64,000 bases of DNA, taken from assembly GCA_963931865.1 (NCBI GenBank), contig OZ007516.1:9858464-9922463 (forward strand). The letters are read 5' to 3'. Shown here in pieces: positions 42,380-54,100 of this stretch. Under the pieces are notes generated by a model that was not told the DNA's origin, did no database searches, and saw only the letters and a program-made list of their open reading frames with translations. The translations under genes and the position numbers were made by a program. This stretch comes from Axinella damicornis. Its lineage: Eukaryota; Porifera; Demospongiae; Axinellida; Axinellidae. The first letter of the stretch is position 1, and each line of letters starts with the position of its first letter.

Positions 42380-43396
42380 ATTACACTCCTGGTATAGAGA
42401 AAATTATGCCCCAAAAATAAAAACCTCCTGGGCTCAGTGGAGGACATGGAGAGATTCTGACTACACCATCATCATTCTAATTTTTGACTGACCCAAGCAT
42501 ACAATATTTATGCTGAAACTCACCTTTGTGGTGGAGTTATGACCCTAACCCTAATCCTAACCCTAACTTTTGGCCTCCTTGTGTGGGTGGATTTTTTTTT
42601 TTCGTTCCGGATCCACAGGGAATGAGACAGCCACGTGTGCACTATTAAATTGAGACGATCCAGCCTATATGCCCGACCGGCAACCTTGGAGCTGTAAGTA
42701 CAAGCTGGTGGATGCAATCAGAGTCTGCTCGGGGTGAGAGTAATACCAGAGTACCATTCTGAACGGTGAGCTTGCCCTGCCGGCGAGATGCACCTGGTCC
42801 AATCACCAGTACTAGTAGAGCGGTGGCTATTTACGAATGCCCTAGCTACAACGGTTCTGACTAAACAGGCCCGTAGGGAGGAGGGGTTCGAGGGGGTTCG
42901 GACGAACTGATGATTATGTGCTGGAACTCACCTTGGTGGTGGAGATATGAGCGCTGTTGTCTCGCCGTTAGTCGCCATTGCTCGAGCGCTCCATCGACTT
43001 TCAGTGGCAGTACCATTCTTAGGAAAGGCACACGAAGACTCTGACCACACGGCCGTGATCACTGATCGTTCACTGACGCTTACATGCCGAAACTCACCGT
43101 GCTGTCTAAGTTGTGAGTGCTGTATTGGTTGCCATTGCTCGCGATCGACTGAGCGTGGTTGCCACGTGGCATGTGCGTTAATTGGAACATATTGCGATTG
43201 CGCGACGGCAAGTCGCAACCGGGGTTGCAACGCGGCTGCTTTATGAATGTGTACTTGAGAGCACTCTAAATCTTCATTATATAGCGCTATAGCTATCATG
43301 GTACTCACTGATGTTTGATAATTGGAACAAACTGTCACAATTAGCTTGTGCTACCGTTTAACCGCGGCTACCAGGAGTGCGGTTGCCCCTCGTATA
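42380..43396. repeat. Dispersed repeat (ACTCCTGGTA...CTACCAGGAGTGCGG), copy 1
   Basis: Outer words TTACACTCCTGGTATAGAGA and GCTACCAGGAGTGCGGTTGC bracket sequence with AACTCACCTTGGTGGTGGAG and AAAGGCACACGAAGA. Other copies lie at 45886-46436, 50380-50775 (partial) and 58116-58735 (inverted). A short (CCCTAA)n-like string at 42541-42568 lies inside this copy. No coding capacity is recognised. Confidence 0.75.
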
Positions 43397-43566
43397 AACT
43401 GTGGATTTAGGTGTGGATGAGGGTTGCATATATTTCTACCAAAAAGTCACACAGTCATGGTAGATTTTTGCCACAGTCTTAGGGTCACCAGCAGTTCGCC
43501 AAAATGATCACATGGTCACAAGCATGCAATTTTACAGATTGTGACCTGTTTGAGCTCTAAGTAATA

Positions 43567-44641
43567 CAAGTAATAAAAAACATTTGAAAATGTAACAGGA
43601 TGTAGGGATACCAGAACGGCAAAAAGTAAGGAAACAAGGCAGGGATGATCGCACAAAACAGTGGAAGTATACAACCCCCCCCTACAGAGATCTTTTTCCA
43701 TATACGTGTATAATGAAAAAGATATGTAGGGGGATTGTATACTTCACTGTTTTGTGCGATCATCCCTGCCTTGTTTCCTTACTTTTTGCCGTTCTGGTAT
43801 CCCTACATCCTGTTACATTTTCAAATGTTTTTTATTACTTGTTTATGTCTTTTTTTTAGCAGCAGCGGATGCAATTTGCCATCACAGAGCAGAAGTCGGT
43901 GTCCTCACAAGTGGTAGGAGCCCTTGCTTTGGTTTATGGACAATATTGACTCCGGTATTCACATTGGCTGAAGAATCAGACTCAAGTCAACCCTTTTCTG
44001 GATGGATACTAAGGCAGTGATCCCTGTCTGAACTAGATCTGAAGACCATAATATTATTAGCTATACCAGAAGTAGCAAGATTTATAGATAGGCATTCAGC
44101 CCTCTCACAGAACACAGCAGTAAACCACAACGGCGCAAGACAATTCTAATTCAGCGATCTTGAGTAATAATTACGTTCGTTGCTAAGTGATCGCGCATGC
44201 GTACAAACGAGAAAATGGCGTGACTAAAGACGCCATAGTTATTGAGTGGGCAGCTGCAGCCGCGTGGTGAAAACTTGGAGGTTGCGAAATAGCGATGGCC
44301 AGGTGCACTACTCGGTGTGAAATGCTGCTGTTTCGTGCGAAAACCATCATGAGAGATTGAGGCGACATAGAGCTAGCCCGTCTGAAGAAGAAGAAGAAGA
44401 AGAAAGAAGAAGAAGAAAGAAAAACAATTTGCCCGTTTTGCGAGTACCTTGTGTGGTACTTTCGCGACGGTTTTTCGCGACGCGAGGAGTCTTGTTGGTC
44501 ATGAAAACACTCGAAGATGAACGGTATGTGGTTATAAAGGCTTATAAGTGTACCGTTTCTGAGATTTGGAGAGATTCTTTTGTATTAGCATATATTGCGT
44601 GTACGTCGTATCCCTACATACAGAGTCTACCGACTCTGTGA
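43567..44641 (+). mobile_element. Helitron-like / foldback element, copy B
   Basis: Colinear with copy A (4172-5335): a 5' giant hairpin (43567-43705 against 43710-43852), the AGCAGCAGCGGATGCAATTT block, a GAA-rich tract (44385-44423) and the 3' hairpin ACAGAGTC-TACC-GACTCTGT. Junctions are A|CAAGTAAT and GTGA|T, again with no target duplication. Small internal deletions relative to copy A (near 44015 and 44090) show they are separate insertions. An ORF from 44357 is open here but broken in copy A. Confidence 0.7.
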
Positions 44642-44642
44642 T

Positions 44643-44814
44643 TTAGATACCACTTTGCAGTGCATTACGGGTTTTAGTGCACAAGGGCAATCTAGTTAAC
44701 GGTCGAGGGCGAGATAATGCACGAGCCGAAGGTGAGTGCATTATCCGCCCGAGACCGTTAACTAGATTGCCCGAGTGCACTAAAGCCCGTAATGCACTGC
44801 AAACTGGTATCTAA
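44643..44814. mobile_element. 172-bp palindromic MITE abutting copy B
   Basis: TTAGATACCACTTTGCAGTG, CATTACGGGTTTTAGTGCAC and CAATCTAGTTAACGGTC pair with their inverses on the right half (GACCGTTAACTAGATTG, GTGCACTAAAGCCCGTAATG, CACTGCAAACTGGTATCTAA). Almost the whole element is one hairpin. A related but distinct short palindrome (AAAGTGTGCATTA ... TAATGCACACT) follows at 44870-44905. Confidence 0.88.
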
Positions 44815-44905
44815 ACTACAGTACTTACGTAGTGCAACTCACTGACCCGAGACAGCCTTTGATCTTTGAAAAGTGTGCATTACCTAGATAATGCACACTA
44901 AAGTG

Positions 44906-45503
44906 TGCATTAAGCGATTTAATGCTCCGTCAGTGATCGATTCTGAGGCGTCTGATTCGTTGAGGGTCACGTGAGTAGCACTAAGTACAGCAGAGCACAT
45001 AATTATTGGAGTAAGTGACCACCCCTTGAATTGTGAAATAATTTTGCTTACCATAAAGAAATTAATGACTGCAAAACCCCCACCATGAGACTTCCTGTCC
45101 TTTTGTCTACTACAATGTACATGAGCAGAAAGGATAGGGTGGGAGGGTTCACCAGAAGGGAAGTAACAACCTGAGTTTGGGTATGAAAAGTGATTGGTAA
45201 GTGTAGCTCCTGTGACCTGTGGTCTAGCATCTGAAGCTGCTTATTGTGAGCAGATTATATATGTACTCCATTGAGGTAGACCACTTCTCTCGCTCACCAG
45301 AAGCCGAAGTTGGGGTGTACACCCCACCCCTGACTTAAGTTCCTCCACTACATAGCTCTGGCTCTAGTATGTACGCAAGGATAATGTGCACATGATATAG
45401 CCTCAATCCCAGGCCATTTCCATCTAGTATTGCAGTATGCAAAATACAGAGGAGCGAGGCCTGGGAGTTGTGGTTCTGTGTGATGACATCAGGTAGACAG
45501 ATG
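44906..45503. other. Intergenic, no feature recognised
   Basis: A Mutator-like end (TAGCCTCAATCCCAGGCC) is at 45399, with its probable partner (GAGCGAGGCCTGGGA) at about 45452. Otherwise nothing supportable. Confidence 0.45.
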
Positions 45504-46517
45504 CAGGGGCGGATACAGGATTTATGAAAGGGGGGGCACTATATATTATACGCTGCCGGAGGCAGTGCATAGAGGCGTGTAGCGCCGATCAGTCCGCGCG
45601 AAGCGTGGAAAAAAATTTTCGCCTTCATTTTTCACTTCTCAGGATGGGCTCTCGTGGCACCTTCGCGCTTTGCACTGCAAGTTCCAGATGTACGAGGATT
45701 GCAGGTCCCAGGGCCGCCATGAGCTTCTTCCTTGCTCAAATTTCGCTCACGAACGTAATACGTACGTACACGGAGGGGTATACTAGATCGTGGTCTCGTT
45801 CCCAAGCCGTTCGGTTTCAGGCAACGCACGATATTGCGAGCTGAGGAGGCCAGGCCAGGAGTTGCAACGTAGCGGCAGCAAGTTATTACACTCCTGGTAG
45901 GGGAATAATTGTGCCGCGTAATGTAATGTTACACTCCTGGTATAGGAAAAATTGTGCCGCGTAATGTAAAGTAAATAATGTAAATAATTAACCTTACACT
46001 ACCTTGCGAATGGCTTACAAAGAATCTGCCTACACCATCGTGATCGCTATCGTTCAGTGACCCAAGCGTACAATTTGTGTGCTGCAACTCACCTTGGTGG
46101 TGGAGATACAAGCGCTTTTGTCTCGCCGTGGCCACCATTGCTCGAGCGCTCTCTCCGACTTCCGGTGGCAGTACCGTTCTTAGGAAAGGCACACGAAGAT
46201 TCTGACCACACAGCCGTGATCGCTGTCGTTAACTGACGCTTACATGCCAAAACTCACCGTGCTGGCTAAGTTGTGGGTGCTGTCTTGTCTTCCTTTTGGT
46301 TGCCATTGCTCGCGGTCGACTGAGCCACGTGGCATGTGCGTTATTTGGAACGAATTGCAATAATTTAGCTTCGCTACGGCGAGGCAACCGCGGCGTTGCA
46401 ACGGCTACCAGGAGTGCGGTTGCCCCTCGGTAAGGAGGAAAATAAAGTGATGAAGAAGCAAAAGGGGGGGGGGGGGCACCGGCCCCCGGGCCCCCCCCCC
46501 CCCTAGATCCGCCCCTG
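45504..46517. mobile_element. hAT-like non-autonomous element containing other repeats
   Basis: CAGGGGCGGATACAGGATT ... CTAGATCCGCCCCTG is the classical hAT-type terminus. AGATG flanks both ends (45499-45503 and 46518-46522), shorter than the expected 8 bp, so the duplication has eroded or the ends are imprecise. Inside are a Mutator-like end (about 45794) and a dispersed repeat copy (45886-46436). Poly(G)/poly(C) tracts lie just inside the right end. Confidence 0.75.
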
Positions 46518-46566
46518 AGATGGTAGACACATGAGGGGCCTGTGCCCTATCGTAGTAATTTAATTC

Positions 46567-46876
46567 CAAGGGGGGTCACTCCCATAGACACTATAGTCAC
46601 AGCTGTGACTGCGGGTCAAAGCTTTGACCGCTGTTTTTGGAGTTTTGACCGTTGACCACGCCGATTTTCGTCCGTTGACCTTTGACCGATCAGCTATTTG
46701 TTCCCTTGTAATACTTGCCTGCACATCGCCATAAATAGGGCGGCGCACGTTTTTGACTGTACTTTAGAGCCGCTTTGACCGTTGACTGCACCCGTTTTGG
46801 CGGCTTTGACCGTTGACCATTGACCGACTGCGGTCGCAGCTGTGACTGTAGAGTCTATGGGAGTGACCCCCCCTTG
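46567..46876. mobile_element. 310-bp MITE with 5-bp duplication and TTGACC-rich interior
   Basis: CAAGGGGGGTCACTCCCATA ... TATGGGAGTGACCCCCCCTT with G, flanked by AATTC at 46562-46566 and 46877-46881. The interior holds at least nine copies of (T/G)TTGACC or its inverse. The superfamily is uncertain. Confidence 0.88.
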
Positions 46877-47207
46877 AATTCCTGTTTCGGGTTGACCTGT
46901 GGTGAACAACAAACACTATATTGGTGCTGGTTTGTGAACGCTCTGGCCTCCAGCCCTCAAACTGACATAGCTTCGTCAACCACCACCTCTGGGTGTCAAC
47001 CATATGTCTGTCTGCTCTAGGGCTGAGCGATTCTATTATGCGATGGTGCGATATTAGTCGGGCGCGCAACTGTGCTTATGGGTTTTCATTAATACACTTA
47101 CATGTTGCAGACTGAATACAGTAATCAGGGCTATGAATAGATAAGCACTGCGTGGCCATGGCTTCTATCCAAGGCTTCTGTGGGTTCAGTCAAACATGGC
47201 TTCTGTC

Positions 47208-47604
47208 TAGCCTCGTTCCCAGTCCCACGCCCAGCTTTTCGTCGCTTGCAGTACGGTAAAGCGGGGAGGGCCTGGTACATCTTCTCACGTGAGCATGACG
47301 TAATCGAAAAATGGCAAAATTTTCAGAACGAAGACGCTACGTTTCGCGTGTTATTCAACCATCTATACGTTCAACGCTCGGTGAGTATGACAGTCGCCCC
47401 CCGCTAGCTAGATACGTGTGGTATTTTACCTCGTACCTTCGCTCTTCTTGCTGTTCTGAGACTCACGTACGCCCACGCCTCCTTCCGGTCTTCTACCCCT
47501 TTCTACCCTTGACGTCACTCACGTGAGAAGATGTACCAGGCCCTCCCCGCTTTACCGTACTAAGCAGCGACAAAAAGCTGGGCGTGGGACTGGGAACGAG
47601 GCTA
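47208..47604. mobile_element. 397-bp Mutator-like MITE with exact 9-bp duplication
   Basis: TAGCCTCGTTCCCAGTCCCA ... GGGACTGGGAACGAGGCTA flanked by GCTTCTGTC (47199-47207 and 47605-47613). The terminal repeats run about 95 bp on each side, to GATGTACCAGGCCCTCC and CACGTGAGAAGATG. Confidence 0.95.
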
Positions 47605-47667
47605 GCTTCTGTCCACCATCGCCTTATGACTGCATGGTTCATGCAGGTCTCCTTCAAACGGAAATTT

Positions 47668-48203
47668 TTACCCCTTGCGCATGTGCAGCAGGGGTTAGAG
47701 TGATTGGTTTGTCTGTCAGTCTGTCCTGTCAGTCTGTCCATAGATGTAGAGCGATTTGAGCAGTGAAGGCCTTGTTGAAGGCTTATTTCAGGATAGAAGT
47801 GTCAGAATTCAGAAAATACTAATGTCTACGTAACTCACAGGCCAGAGATCTACTCGAGAGGCTGAGAAAAGCTGCGTGAAAGTCGTGCTTCTAATTTATA
47901 CAACTTGACCACACCCTATTTCTAACATTACTGCCACAACTTACGGTATCTCATTCTGCATGCTGATATCGCTGTAAATCGTGGCCTAGCTCATCTAGTC
48001 TCGTTCCCAGACCGTTTATCCAGCGTGTGTATCGCTTTTAGTATAACGCGCGATACTAAAAGCGATCCGTGCTGGGCTTGGTTGGGTCTGGGACCGAGAC
48101 TATAGCTCATCTTGCATGCTGTATGAATAATCGGTGGTAGGCCTATAGCTGTCAAGTCAAAGTAGCGCACGGGGTATGTGCTCTGCTGAGCACCTCTAGT
48201 TTA
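47668..48203 (+). mobile_element. Small DNA element, ACCCC...CACCTCTAG family, copy 3
   Basis: ACCCCTTGCGCATGTGCAGC ... CTGCTGAGCACCTCTAG in the same orientation as 23596-24210, interrupted at 47996-48102 by a Mutator-like MITE. Confidence 0.78.
47996..48102. mobile_element. 107-bp Mutator-like MITE with exact 9-bp duplication
   Basis: TAGTCTCGTTCCCAGACCGT ... TTGGGTCTGGGACCGAGACTA, a near-perfect hairpin, flanked by TAGCTCATC at 47987-47995 and 48103-48111. Confidence 0.95.
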
Positions 48204-48298
48204 GCATATAATCGATAATCGTGATTATATGGATACAATAATCGTGATGTTGGAAAATCCACAATCGCTCAGCCCTACTGTCTACCCCACGTGACCAG

Positions 48299-48553
48299 AT
48301 GTCCCAGGCATGCAAGAAATCAAAGACTAGAGGTGGGAACTGCCCAGGAATTGGGCTATATCTGGCTAGTCAAAACTACCATCAGAAGTATTTCGACCGA
48401 CCTTCAAAAGGCATGTTGAATGCAGGTCGAGCAACAAGATGTGTTGACCAGCCAGATAGCTTCAGAATTTTGGATGTTTTGGAATGCTCATCAGAGCATG
48501 AGCAAATGAACTGTGATATCATTGTGTCGGACCTCCTTTGCATTAAAATTTGA
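48299..48553 (+). other. Unassigned 84-codon ORF
   Basis: Starts MSQACKKSKTRGGNCPGIGL and includes VDQPDSFRILDVLECSSEHE before a stop at 48551-48553. If the hAT-like element at 47020-48277 is removed, it abuts sequence with partial coding character (from about 46890), so it may be a remnant of an older gene or transposase. No family is recognised. Confidence 0.25.
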
Positions 48554-48733
48554 GTTCAATAGCTATCATGGTTTCTTCTGCAGCTTGACCAGATCCCTTT
48601 ATTCACACACCTGTGGGTCCCATGCAGTTTTCACACATCTGCATTAGCTTATAGAGGGGGTGGTCAACTGTGGAAGGCAATTGATATAATTATGGCTGCT
48701 CAATGAATACCAGAATGTGCACCTGAGGCAATG

Positions 48734-49195
48734 TAGCCTCGTTCCCAGGCTCTTGGTAATTAATTGGGGAGAAGAGCGCCTGGTATCCACTGTTCACGCA
48801 TGCGCGAGCAGTTCTGTTACATTCTCCGTATAATTTATCGAGATACGTAAGCTGAAATAACACGGACAAATATTCGGTAAAATATACGGCTCCAACATCT
48901 TGCGAGGCCATGGTTTCAAAGTCTGTGGAAGTCAATACGCCGCTTCTGCCTTTCCGAAGTGGACGTGAAGCACGATACAAACAGTAAGACCCCATAGCTA
49001 GATAAATTCGACCTAGCCGTATGTAGATAACCATACAAACCTTTTATGTACGTGCTGTATCGCTCTCAGTTGTTCGTCCTCAGCACCATTCCTGGCTTTC
49101 CGACCTTACTGAAGGCGTACGGCACGGCTTGGTTGAACAGAGCTGTGTTTTGTAGATGTAAATTAAAGACTCCCGTGTTTCAGTAATGTACCTCT
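48734..49195. mobile_element. Truncated Mutator-like MITE (33221 subfamily)
   Basis: TAGCCTCGTTCCCAGGCTCT and the following 450 bp track 33221-33640 closely (for example CGAGATACGTAAGCTG, TCTGTGGAAGTCAATACGCC). The right end is absent. Confidence 0.8.
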
Positions 49196-49527
49196 ATTGT
49201 GTTTGGCTGATTCGCCTGTACTGTCAGTGTGACAGGGATAATTATGTAGTCTCTCAACCACTGCTGAGTTGAGTTTACCGTATTTGGAATCAGCAAGGAT
49301 GAGCGATATATAGTGCTGTAGCATCAGGGAGTTGCCTTGTGCCCTGGCTATTACAAGTATCACAAGAATTAACAATCACTGACGTATTTTCCTGCATGAA
49401 CCCCCCACTCTGCAGTTTCAATACAGCTGGGTATGGGTGGAGACTCGATCGATGTGAGTCACTTGTAATCTGTCGATCTCTAGTGGGTCGGTGTTAATTG
49501 GGCCCACCCTCCCATGGTTTGTAGAAT

Positions 49528-50099
49528 ACCGTAGATCGGGAAATTTTCGCCGTAATTAATTTTCGTCGATATTGCATTACGACGAAAATTAAAAACACGA
49601 AATATTTTCAACGTCGAATAATTTTATGATTCTATTTAACGTGTGAGTTTTCGTGAATCGAAGTACAAGCATGGTTCTGCTGCGCTACCAGAAACCTGTC
49701 GATGGTGTTCCTGATCCTGGAAGATCGCTGAGCTCTTCTATACCAGCCCAAGCGCGCGATCGCGGAAGCGAACTTCTGAAGGCAGTTGGAACCACGGACC
49801 GAGACAGACGGGTGAAATCTTTCGAGGTAAGTAGCCGATGGCAGTTCCCTCTCTACCAGTGATACGGCATGGGTGTGTGATGCATTCCCTCGCTGGCGCT
49901 GATCCGAGGCTCCAGCTTCTCTCCAATTAATGGCGCGACATGGTATCCGGTCCCGGGACCGGGAATGTGCATGTGTACGCGTGAACAAAATTTCGCGTGG
50001 TTTAATTTTCGTCGGTGTGCTCGAGCGACGAAAATAAAACAACGCGAAAAATTAAAAGGCGAAGTATATTTAACGCAAAAATTTCCGGATCTACGGTAG
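49528..50099. mobile_element. 572-bp MITE, TACCGTAGATC family
   Basis: TACCGTAGATCGGGAAATTT ... AAATTTCCGGATCTACGGTA are terminal inverted repeats. Inner CGACGAAAAT and ATTTTCGTCG words add secondary inverted symmetry. It encloses a possible first exon (49671-49826). Confidence 0.7.
49671..49826 (+). CDS. Possible transposon-embedded first exon of the KH gene
   Basis: ATG at 49671 opens 52 codons (MVLLRYQKPVDGVPDPGRSL ... RDRRVKSFE) ending exactly at a consensus donor, GAG|GTAAGT, phase 0, which matches the phase-0 acceptor at 51173. It lies wholly inside a MITE, so it is either an exonised transposon start or a chance ORF. Confidence 0.3.
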
Positions 50100-50775
50100 T
50101 CTGTTCTTCTAGCCATGCTACAGTGAAGTTCGCTTGAAATTCCATGTTGTATGTGGGTCTTGGTTCACTTACATACACAGCGTAGAACGCTCAATTGTAT
50201 TCAAATGCATGCAAATTCACTGTAGCTCACTTCTTTATAGCTAGCCCCCTGCATTATGGTATTTGAATAGGTCATGTGAATCACCCCTGCATGTTAGAGT
50301 TGGGCAGTATACCGGTATTTAGCTCATTGACGATGTGCATGTTCTGAATATCGTTTAGTTATCGAACTTTTTACAGCTACATGTAGTATCGTTTCCGCTT
50401 GCTTACAGCCACAAATGCATAAATGTACTGAAACTCACCTTGGTGGTGGATCTGGAGATATGAGTGGTTTTGTCTCGCTGTCGGCCGCCATTGCTCAAGT
50501 GCTCTCATCGACTTCGTTACCAGTACAGCTCTCACGAAGGGTCCACAAAGATTCTGGTCGCACAGCTGTTGTTCACTGACGCTTACGTGCTGAAACTCAC
50601 TGCGCTGTCGAGGTGAGCGCTGTAATAATTTCTTATCTTCCCTTTGGCCGCCAGTTGCATTGATCGATCGATACCACACGACTGTGTACATGTACTGGAC
50701 TAGCATTGTCCTCATGTGACATGTGTGTTAATTGGATTTGGCTTGCCCGGTTGCCACTCGTAACATTATGTTGCA

Positions 50776-51172
50776 ATACATTGTACGATTAATTTTAAGT
50801 CCTACAATATATCGTCTGTAAAATATATCGTCTGTAAAATTTCGATATCGCCCAACATTACTGCATGTGATGGGAAATTAGAGTTATGATCATGTTGAGT
50901 GTTCACTTATCCTTGCTACTAGTGCTTCATATGATAATGTGTAGTTGGCACTTTTGCTAATTGCTGCTTCCCTCCACCACATCCACTAAATTTTACCAGG
51001 AGTGCTTTTTTTTGGTCATAGACATCTGGGGTTATTGTATTTTAGCAACTTTTTTGATGACTGTTTAGTTGACCATCTGTTAATCAACATGGGGTCTATT
51101 AGCCCTATTTACACTCCAGACCATTTTAGCACCTGACTTTGTTGCCCCACTTCTACTCTGCAACACTTCTAG
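50776..51172. other. Intron/intergenic, nothing recognised
   Basis: AT-rich sequence with a duplicated AAATATATCGTCTGT at 50806-50835, and no gene or terminus. Confidence 0.4.
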
Positions 51173-54100
51173 GTGTCTACAGTTTCTGATGTACAGCTGG
51201 CTGCCAGTTTGAGTAATCTCAGCAAGAAGAAAGGAAAGCAGGTGAGACTTGAAGTGCTGTCCCCTCACACATTTCCATTAGCTCAATAACCACATGCATC
51301 CCCCTTGAGCTCTGGTGTGTTTGTGAGCGGCACACTTTGAATGACCATTCTTGTGGATTTGGAGGGCATTTTAATCCATTGCACGTGCAAGTAGATCTGG
51401 GCCTGAAAATATAACTATCATAGAGTCGGTAGACTTATTGTGATGAATGTGCATGACTGTGACATTTCAATGCATGATGCAGTTGGGTTTGTTGTTGTCA
51501 TGTGACAACGTTCTGAAATCTGGTTGGTACTGCCAATTCTGGCAGCAGAAGTACACTGTAACAGTTAGAACACACACAAGTTCCCAGGTCATTTTTCCTA
51601 TGGCCTGGGAATGAGGCTAGATTGATCCTGGCATCATAGCTATTTGCTATCACTATTTGTCAAAGAGGTGGGTCCATGCGTGGTCTCCAGTCATGTTGTA
51701 GCCATCGAAGAGGTATATATGTAGACTGTTCATGATACTTTCTCTGATTCATTTTGAGTGACTTATTTCCGGAAGAGTATGGGTACGTAGTTATCCGCAA
51801 GACATTGAAGTAAGCGGTCGATCGGGTGCACAGATGTACATGTACACACCTCATCCACAATGGACACTCACTTGTGTGTGACCAATCAGATACATATATG
51901 CTCATGCTCTGTACATGTGTTTTTCACCGATGTAGGCATCTTCCATTCCTGCCCGTCCTCCATACCTCTTTCCTCCGTACATCTATCCGACTCACACTCC
52001 AGTGAGTTGTTAGGATAAAATGAATGTACACTCAAATTCAAACGTATCAGGCAAAAATTATGTGTAACATGTGTATGACAGGGACTGAGATTACAGCAGC
52101 GTCTACTTTGTGTCTCTCCAACTGTGGAGAGCAAGCTGCCGGATAGGTGCACAACCCCAAGCTGTGATGAGGCAGACACCAGCAGCTCCCGTGGTGGCAC
52201 AGATGAAGGCCCGACTACCCCACCTCTCTCCCCTGACAGCGCAACGACGACCTCTCTCTCCGACTGCAGTCCCTCCAGCCGAGAGTCTTTCAGCTCCGGC
52301 TTTAGCAGTCCAACCAAGGGATACAATCTGGTGTGTGGGTTGGAGTGTGGTGTGTGAGGGTGTAGGTGGGTGGGTGCATGTATTCTCTTGGTGAGGCTGC
52401 CTGCTGGTTCTAAGTGAAACACCAATAGTGTAGATGACACTTTCTCTGGTAGTTTAGGGAGGTGCTTTGGATGGACCAACTTCCATATTAGAAGTATACT
52501 CACTTATGGTATGGTATCACATAGCCTCCTGCTGCATAGGGAATGGCTACCAAGATGACCATTTATACTGCATAGATAGTATAGTTCTGTGCTACTAGCT
52601 ACTCTCCAGGAAGCGAGCCACTTATAGTGGCGCTCCAGGGATGTCTTTCTCGCTTAACTGAACAGAGGAACTGCTGCCCTGTTATGAGTTCTGAAGAGTG
52701 CAGGTCATGAGTCCATTGTAGCCTCATTCCCAGACCTCACCCCAGCGTTTGTCGCTTGCAGTACTAACGCGGGGGAAGGCCTGGTAAAACTCGTCACATG
52801 CAGTGACGTAGGTGGAGGTTGAGTGGACGTGTGGAGGAGTGGCACATTCCCGAGTAAACCGCAAAGCTGTGTGTACAGAGCAGGCACTATGCGATCGATA
52901 ACCGACAACGGACTGGCATTCAACAGTGACTGAGGGGTCGACATCGGGCGCTCTTGGTGATGTTTCTCAGGTTCACAGTGCTGCCCCACAGCTGTGCAAA
53001 AGGTCTGAAGCCAGGAAATACAGCCACATTTTGGAGTTCAAGCGTCCGACTGTTGGATACCTGCAGTGATGAAGTTTGCTTTAGACTTTCTACACAATAG
53101 TAAGTCTGAGGCTGGTATAGCACAGTAGCTAGACTCCAACGCTTGTACGTATACTGTGCTACCAGAACTGGCTACAAAGCTTGAAGATGGCCTTGCAGGA
53201 ATGTGCCACTCCTCCACACATCCATCTGACATCCATTTACGTCACTGCACGTGACAAGTTTTACCAGGGCTTCCCCCGCGTTAGTACTGCAAGCGACAAA
53301 CACTGGGGTGAGAAGGCCTGGGAACTAGACTAAGTCCATTGGTGATACTCGCTTCGCATGACCCCTGTTCCACAACCACTTCTCTGATTCACACGTTGAG
53401 GCAAAAATTTCTGGTCAGCCAATTTCTCGAATCATTTTCCGATACATGCTGGCACGTGGGCGCAGTGCTTACAAATGCTCATCTTGTCAGCCATTCCCAA
53501 TACATTTTCTATGGAACAGTATGGTATATATGTGATACCATATACCATACTTGGGTGTGTCCAACTGATGATAACGCAATCATGCAAGTTGCCTATTGAA
53601 TTAGCTGATGTATACCTGCAGCTGTGGGCTAATTAGTAGTATGTTCTACAGTAATGGTTTACAGTCCGACTGCTACAGCATTGCTACTTCTATGAACTCA
53701 AAAGGGAGGCAAAATTCTCTTTACATCAAGCCCTCAAAAATGTTTGAGACATCTGCTGCAGGTTAGCAGAACCTTATACCACGTTACCATACTGGGCCAT
53801 GCTGCAGCTGCTAAACAAAGAGAGCTCGGCAACATCAGCATGTACTGCGCACTTCTTACGATTGCAGTCTTACCAAGGAAGAGTACAGTTCTGATCTTAA
53901 TGCCATGCTGGTGTATTACTTGCAGGAGGATTCAATACAAACTATGGAAATAGATGTTCCTCCCCACAAAGTGGACAAGCTTTTGAAAGGCAACATAAGT
54001 CGGATTGAGGTACGTTTGATGATATATGATTGGGCGAGCTTGAATGAAACACCACGATATATCCACATTCTCCTCATTACTACCTGTACCCCCTCCTTGG

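Larger units (their letters stand above)
47020..48277. mobile_element. hAT-like element hosting three nested MITEs
   Basis: TAGGGCTGAGCGATTCTATT ... AATCGCTCAGCCCTA, flanked by CTGTCTGCTC (left) and CTGTCTACCC (right), an imperfect duplication. TAGGGCTGAGCGAT-type ends belong to hAT elements. Inside are 47208-47604, 47668-48203 and, within the latter, 47996-48102. Confidence 0.75.

Noticed and set aside
42541..42568. Telomere-like CCCTAA run
   Set aside because: Only about four imperfect units inside a dispersed repeat; not a telomere.
44357..44641. 94-residue ORF rich in Glu/Arg/Lys
   Set aside because: It is broken in copy A of the same element, its start lies in a GAA tract, and no family is recognised.
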